Of a DNA stretch of 10,178 nt, positions 6,530 to 10,178 are shown piece by piece. A program made the position numbers and the translations under genes. The notes under the pieces are model-generated. The model did not search any database, was not told where the DNA came from, and saw nothing but the letters and a program-made list of their open reading frames with translations. Numbering within the stretch: the stretch's first letter is position 1; every line of letters starts with the position of its first letter. The stretch comes from JBKEHD01 sp046710445 (GTDB taxonomy: Bacteria; Pseudomonadota; Alphaproteobacteria; Rickettsiales; Midichloriaceae): assembly GCA_046710445.1 (NCBI GenBank), contig JBKEHD010000032.1, positions 1 to 10,178 on the forward strand, written 5' to 3'.

Positions 6530-6569
6530 TAAATTGATCTACTATAAATTGTATTGTGTTGTCACTTAA
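6530..6569 (-). promoter_or_regulatory. Promoter region of acidic paralogue 2
   Basis: On the minus strand TTAAGT (6569-6564), a 17-nt spacer, then TATAGT (6546-6541). The -10 region lies in a block (6530-6552) nearly identical to the one at 5843-5866 upstream of the sister gene. The predicted transcript start is near 6534. Confidence 0.45.
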
Positions 6570-6573
6570 ATAT

Positions 6574-6605
6574 CAAATTTTCTGATAAATAATTATTAAA
6601 ATTTG
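6574..6605 (-). terminator. AT-only inverted repeat at the gatA stop (weak terminator candidate)
   Basis: A perfect 8-bp inverted repeat, CAAATTTT (6574-6581) with AAAATTTG (6598-6605), has a 16-nt loop and spans the gatA stop codon. The stem has a single GC pair and the tract after it on the minus strand (ATATTT) is short, so terminator activity is doubtful. Confidence 0.2.
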
Positions 6606-8059
6606 CGTAATGCTGAATTTTGTTCAATTACATTTGCAAAATTAAACATTTGTTGTTCATCAAAACTTTTCCCTATAAGTTGTAATCCTATTGGTAATCC
6701 ATTATTTGACAATCCAACGGGAACAGATATAGCCGGTAATCCTGCGAGACTAGCAGGTACGGTAAATAAATCATTATTGTACATTTTTATTGGATCAATT
6801 TTTTCATCTACAGCAAATGCTGTGCAAACTGATGTTGGAGTTAATATAGCGTCAACTTCGCTAAATGCTTTGTTATAATCTTCGTGTATTAATCTTCTAA
6901 CTTTTTGAGCTTTCTCATAGTAATCTCCAAAATGACTAGCTGACAATACATATGTTCCTGATATAATACGTCTTTTCACTTCCTCACCAAAACATTCCGA
7001 TCTACTCCTTGTAACCATTTCATAAAAATCATCTGTAATATCTTCTATACGTTTTCCATATCGTACACCATCATATCTAGACAAATTTGATGATACTTCT
7101 GCAGACGATATAATATAATAAGTTGCAAGTGCGTATTTTGTATGTGGAAGGCTTATTTCAACAATTTCTGCTCCAGCATCTATGAAGTATTTTTTTGCTT
7201 TTTCTATATAATTTGTGATTTCTTTATCTATTGTAATACCTGCTTGTTCCTTTGGTATTCCTATTTTTTTTCCTTTGATACCGGATTCTATATTATTAAA
7301 TATATTTGGAACTTGAATCTTTTTGGAAGTTGAATCTTTTTCGTCAAATCCAGCGATTGATTCAAAAATTAAAGCTGTATCTTTTAAGTTATTTGCAAAT
7401 ATTCCAGCCTGATCTAATGAACTTGCAAAAGATATGATTCCATATCTCGAACATGTGCCATATGTAGGTCGTAAACCTACTAAACCAGTAAAAGAGGCTG
7501 GTAATCTAACTGATCCACCTGTATCAGTTCCAAGTGCACCTAATGACATTTTTGCAGTAACTGCAGAAGCTGATCCTCCCGAAGATCCTCCTGCAACTAA
7601 ATCTTTTTCAGAATCGTTTGCTTTATGTGGATTTATAACTTTTCCAAAATAACTATTTGTGCCAGAAGAACCCATTGCAAATTCATCCATATTTGCCTTG
7701 CCAATCATTATGCCACCATTTTCAAATAACTTTTCAGTTACTGTTGATTCATAATTTGGAATAAAATTTTCTAACATTTTAGAGGATGCCGTTGTAAGCA
7801 CTCCTTTTGTGCAATAATTATCTTTTATTGCAACGGGCATTGCCTCAATTTTCCCCATCTCATTGTTATCAATTCTTTTTTGTGATTCTTTAGCTTGATT
7901 TAAAGCGTAATCATCGGTTATTTCTCTAAGAGCATTATATTTCTTATTAGTTATTGCTGCAGAGTCTAAAAAAACTTTAATAACTTCTGATGCAGAAATT
8001 TGCTTTTCTTTTAGTAGCTTTTTTATTTTATAGTAAGGTAAGTTTAAAATTTCGTGCAT
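6596..8059 (-). CDS. gatA: Glu-tRNA(Gln)/Asp-tRNA(Asn) amidotransferase subunit A
   Basis: Glutaminase subunit of GatCAB. It releases ammonia from glutamine, which GatB uses to convert mischarged Glu-tRNA(Gln) (and Asp-tRNA(Asn)) into the correct aminoacyl-tRNA; needed where GlnRS or AsnRS is absent. The 487-residue protein is full length. The amidase-signature Ser-cisSer-Lys triad is visible: Lys79 in AIKDN, cis-Ser159 in the GGSSGGSA loop, and nucleophile Ser183 in TDTGGSVRLPAS. The C-terminal LAGLPAISVP and GLPIGLQLIG segments are typical. I chose ATG 8059. A TTG at 8080 would add seven residues and has no well-placed ribosome binding site. Its partners gatC and gatB, often next to gatA, are not in the window: the upstream neighbour is a response regulator 70 nt away and the downstream neighbour an acidic protein. 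Other amidase-family enzymes are the alternative, but similarity to GatA is strong throughout. Confidence 0.96.
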   Translation of the reverse strand: MHEILNLPYYKIKKLLKEKQISASEVIKVFLDSAAITNKKYNALREITDDYALNQAKESQKRIDNNEMGKIEAMPVAIKDNYCTKGVLTTASSKMLENFIPNYESTVTEKLFENGGIMIGKANMDEFAMGSSGTNSYFGKVINPHKANDSEKDLVAGGSSGGSASAVTAKMSLGALGTDTGGSVRLPASFTGLVGLRPTYGTCSRYGIISFASSLDQAGIFANNLKDTALIFESIAGFDEKDSTSKKIQVPNIFNNIESGIKGKKIGIPKEQAGITIDKEITNYIEKAKKYFIDAGAEIVEISLPHTKYALATYYIISSAEVSSNLSRYDGVRYGKRIEDITDDFYEMVTRSRSECFGEEVKRRIISGTYVLSASHFGDYYEKAQKVRRLIHEDYNKAFSEVDAILTPTSVCTAFAVDEKIDPIKMYNNDLFTVPASLAGLPAISVPVGLSNNGLPIGLQLIGKSFDEQQMFNFANVIEQNSALRKF

Positions 8060-8129
8060 TTTTTTGATAAAAAAATTCAAGATATCATATATTTGTCCTA
8101 AAAAGGCTAATTTGTCGAGATATTTTTTG

Positions 8130-8501
8130 TTATTTCACAAATAATTTTATCTCTTTTAATAATGTCTGTATATCAGAGGTTTTATAGATGATTTTATTGA
8201 AAATATCAAACCTTCCACCGATAGAAATATTAGGTAACTGTGTATATAAAATTATTGGAATATCTTTATAATTTAAATCATTCTTAATACTTTCCGCAAA
8301 TTCCAAACCATTTATAGAAAGCATCTGATAATCAGTAATTATTAAATCTAATTCTATATCAATATTATTAATAAGAAATTCTATTGCCTCTTCAGCACTT
8401 CTAAGTGAGATAGTTTTGAAATCATGTTTTTCAAGCAATTTTGATAAATTTCTTAAAACCATAAGATTGTCATCTACTAGCAATATGCTTTTTTTATTCA
8501 T
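8130..8501 (-). CDS. Single-domain response regulator (receiver only, 123 aa)
   Basis: A complete CheY-like receiver with no output domain. It has the acidic pocket Asp10-Asp11 in LLVDDN, phospho-acceptor Asp57 in IITDYQM, the switch Thr87 in ILYTQ, and a conserved Lys107 (IIYKTSD, where many receivers have Lys-Pro). It starts 9 nt after the stop of the sensor kinase gene, and the kinase's last bases (TGAGTAAAA) may supply its ribosome binding site, so the two are almost certainly partners. With no DNA-binding or enzymatic domain it would act by protein contact, as a phosphate shuttle in a relay, or as a phosphate sink. The C-terminus ends right after the last receiver helix, so no domain has been lost by truncation. 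gatA follows after 70 nt. Confidence 0.93.
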   Translation of the reverse strand: MNKKSILLVDDNLMVLRNLSKLLEKHDFKTISLRSAEEAIEFLINNIDIELDLIITDYQMLSINGLEFAESIKNDLNYKDIPIILYTQLPNISIGGRFDIFNKIIYKTSDIQTLLKEIKLFVK

Positions 8502-8510
8502 AATTTTTAC

Positions 8511-9728
8511 TCATAATTTAAATAATAGTATAAATTCGGTCCCTTTTTTTCTATTGAAATTGTATTCTATGTCTCCGCCAATCAAATTCATTCCCTCTTT
8601 ACAAAAATTTAAGCCTATTCCGTAGCCAGACTGACTTGATTTATGAAATCTTTTAAATAAAGTATTTAGGATGTCGTGACTTATTCCAATGCCGTCATCA
8701 CTAAAATATAAATTGTTTGTATCAGAATCACAACGTATGTCTATTTTACTAGTAGTACCAGAATATTTCAAAGCATTTTTAAGCAAATTATGTATTATAT
8801 GCTTTATTAAAGTATACGATATATTCACCTCAAAATCTTTATTATTTTCAGAAATACTGACTCTATCACGATCTTTTTTTTCTACAAAATAGTATTCATC
8901 TATTGCTTGTTTTACGCAATAAGTTAATGAAGAAATTTTAGAATCTTTCAGCTCTTTTGTTAAAGTTAACATACCCAAAATCATATCAGCTTCTTGAAGA
9001 CCGCATTCAGCAACATCTTTCATGTTTTTAGCCATTTCTTCTTTAGTAAACATATCATGCATTTCAGCTTGCATTTTTATTATACTTAATGGCGTTTTTA
9101 ACTCATGCGCAATGGAATATCCAAAAGTTTCTAAAGTTTTGCGTTCAACTTTTTCATCTTGTCGTAATTTATATATAAAAAAAGCGATTAGTACAAAAGC
9201 AACAACAGCAGAATAAGAGAGGTATAAATTAGTATGAATATTATAATAATTGACAAATAAGTGCTGTATATCAGATTTGTATATAGTGACACTAATTAAA
9301 AAATATACATATGAAATTAAAGCACCAACTACTACGAGAAAAGAGAATGCCTGCCAATTTGTAAAAATAGTGAGCAGTATTATGGATAAAAGATAATTTA
9401 CAATTTCTATGTAATGAAACCCACTTAAAAATAATGGATATGCTGTGAATACAGAGAGACAAATCATTAGACATATATTCCAATAATATATCAAGAATTT
9501 TTTTACTTTACCCACAGCCCACCATTCATGCATACATAAAATAATGCACATCCAAGCACCTATGATCTTGTTATATTTTAATATCCAATATTCATCAAAT
9601 TCTGATGAGGAAAAAAACATAAAGTATGGTATACAAAACAATGCATAGAGCATTGCAAACATATAATATTTTGAATGATCTACATTAGATAATAATTTAT
9701 GGAAATTTGCTTTATTAAATTCGCTCAT
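8511..9728 (-). CDS. Six-TM sensor histidine kinase, CqsS/LqsS-like layout (405 aa)
   Basis: Membrane sensor kinase. Six hydrophobic segments fill the N-terminal half (about 21-40, 54-71, 78-100, 106-122, 124-149, 168-188) with only short loops, so sensing is probably within the membrane. The kinase core follows: an H-box with His208 (SIAHELKTPLS), an N-box HNLLKNALKYS (313-323), G1 DDGIG (344-348), an F-box LFKRFHK, G2 GYGIGL (368-373), and a terminal TEFILLF strand. The six-TM module, the TFGxxIAHE start of the H-box, and the GLxFC and TEFxLxF ends recall CqsS/LqsS kinases, which detect alpha-hydroxyketone signals. This is similarity recalled from the family, not an alignment. Unlike CqsS it has no fused receiver; the receiver is the next gene. 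It starts 8 nt after a symporter gene, suggesting that transport and signalling are linked. All catalytic motifs are intact. Confidence 0.93.
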   Translation of the reverse strand: MSEFNKANFHKLLSNVDHSKYYMFAMLYALFCIPYFMFFSSSEFDEYWILKYNKIIGAWMCIILCMHEWWAVGKVKKFLIYYWNICLMICLSVFTAYPLFLSGFHYIEIVNYLLSIILLTIFTNWQAFSFLVVVGALISYVYFLISVTIYKSDIQHLFVNYYNIHTNLYLSYSAVVAFVLIAFFIYKLRQDEKVERKTLETFGYSIAHELKTPLSIIKMQAEMHDMFTKEEMAKNMKDVAECGLQEADMILGMLTLTKELKDSKISSLTYCVKQAIDEYYFVEKKDRDRVSISENNKDFEVNISYTLIKHIIHNLLKNALKYSGTTSKIDIRCDSDTNNLYFSDDGIGISHDILNTLFKRFHKSSQSGYGIGLNFCKEGMNLIGGDIEYNFNRKKGTEFILLFKL

Positions 9729-9736
9729 ATATTGAT

Positions 9737-10178
9737 TTATAATACAGTATGCACTTTTTTTGTTTGGCAGTAGTAATAATGATAACCAAAAAACCCAATA
9801 GCGTTACTAGCTGTAGCAATGGCTAAACTAATTAGACCTAACTCATTTGTTAATAAAGCAGCTATTGCACAAGTAAGTACTGCTACTATTGCACCACACA
9901 CAAATGAAGCAGATTTTGTTTTAAATCCTAATACACCGGCTACAAATGGTATAAATATTACTGGATACCAAAAATTCATAGCTCCATAGAATACAGTCAT
10001 GATTTCTTGGCTGTAAAGTGCTATCATCATAGCTATTCCAGAAATAATAAATGTAACTATTCTTACAGATCTTAACTCTTGTGTATCACTCATTTTTGGT
10101 AACATTGTTCTCAAAAAATCCTTAACAACTATGGAACTTGTGCAGTTGAGCCAAGAATCTACTGTTGACATCAAAACT
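9737..10178 (-). CDS. Sodium:solute symporter, C-terminal fragment
   Basis: The frame runs off the window edge, leaving the last 146 residues of a sodium:solute symporter (SSS/SSF family, the PutP/PanF type, normally about 450-550 residues). The first visible residues, LMSTVDSWLN followed by TSSIVVKDFL, match the conserved (A/L)MST(A/V)DS segment of these transporters, in which the Ser/Thr and Asp contribute to the sodium site. Four further hydrophobic segments follow (near GIAMMIALYS, WYPVIFIPFVAGVLG, VCGAIVAVLTCAIAALL and AIATASNAIGFFGYHYYY). The substrate cannot be told from this part; proline, pantothenate and other solutes are all possible. The sensor kinase gene begins 8 nt after the stop, so this is the first visible gene of a symporter-kinase-regulator operon. 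In some bacteria the transporter and kinase are fused into one protein; here they are separate. Confidence 0.9.
   Translation of the reverse strand, partial: VLMSTVDSWLNCTSSIVVKDFLRTMLPKMSDTQELRSVRIVTFIISGIAMMIALYSQEIMTVFYGAMNFWYPVIFIPFVAGVLGFKTKSASFVCGAIVAVLTCAIAALLTNELGLISLAIATASNAIGFFGYHYYYCQTKKVHTVL

Noticed and set aside
6603..7652. Plus-strand ORFs inside gatA
   Set aside because: Antisense shadows of an intact conserved gene.
8060..8129. Promoter for gatA (TATGAT at about 8083-8088)
   Set aside because: The -10-like box has no -35 at a usable spacing (a TCGACA lies 23 nt away), so it was not listed as a feature.
9292..9483. Minus-strand 63-residue ORF within the kinase gene
   Set aside because: It lies wholly within the kinase membrane domain in another frame and has no start signals.
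9742..9751. AATACAGTAT in the symporter 3' end, matching 10 bases of the palindrome arm at 5345-5354
   Set aside because: A 10-base match in AT-rich DNA within a coding region is not evidence for a second copy of the element.

Overview
The window is a very AT-rich, densely packed piece of bacterial chromosome. The AT bias, short spacers, a stand-alone gatA, class II fumarase, endonuclease III and several Asn/Asp/Glu-rich unknown proteins all fit a Rickettsiales-type or similar host-associated alphaproteobacterium. That placement is an inference from style and gene content, because no rRNA or other taxonomic marker is present.

Layout. Positions 1-2751 hold three plus-strand genes of unknown function. 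The first is a 3' fragment that is open at the window edge. The second has its own good sigma70-type promoter. The third overlaps the second by one base (TAATG), and its later half reads like a DUF218-type Rossmann-like domain. A GC-containing hairpin with a T-run (2789-2827) closes this block and separates it from everything to the right, which is all on the minus strand.

Read in the direction of transcription (high to low coordinates), the minus-strand block starts with the 3' end of a sodium:solute symporter. It is followed at 8-9 nt spacings by a six-TM sensor histidine kinase of CqsS/LqsS-like architecture and a single-domain response regulator. Then come gatA (Glu-tRNA(Gln)/Asp-tRNA(Asn) amidotransferase subunit A, with no gatC or gatB beside it), two tandem paralogous acidic Asn-rich proteins, fumC, nth, and a third small acidic protein with a near-consensus promoter.

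The housekeeping genes are intact, with all catalytic residues in place. The least explained material is: (i) the family of acidic, probably disordered proteins, two of which share an N-terminal helix motif and a promoter region; (ii) an 81-bp near-perfect palindrome between fumC and the first acidic gene, which looks like a MITE or structured RNA element; (iii) the unknown plus-strand genes; and (iv) the symporter-kinase-receiver operon, which looks like a solute- or signal-sensing unit with no DNA-binding output in the window. No rRNA, tRNA, CRISPR array or transposase gene was seen.
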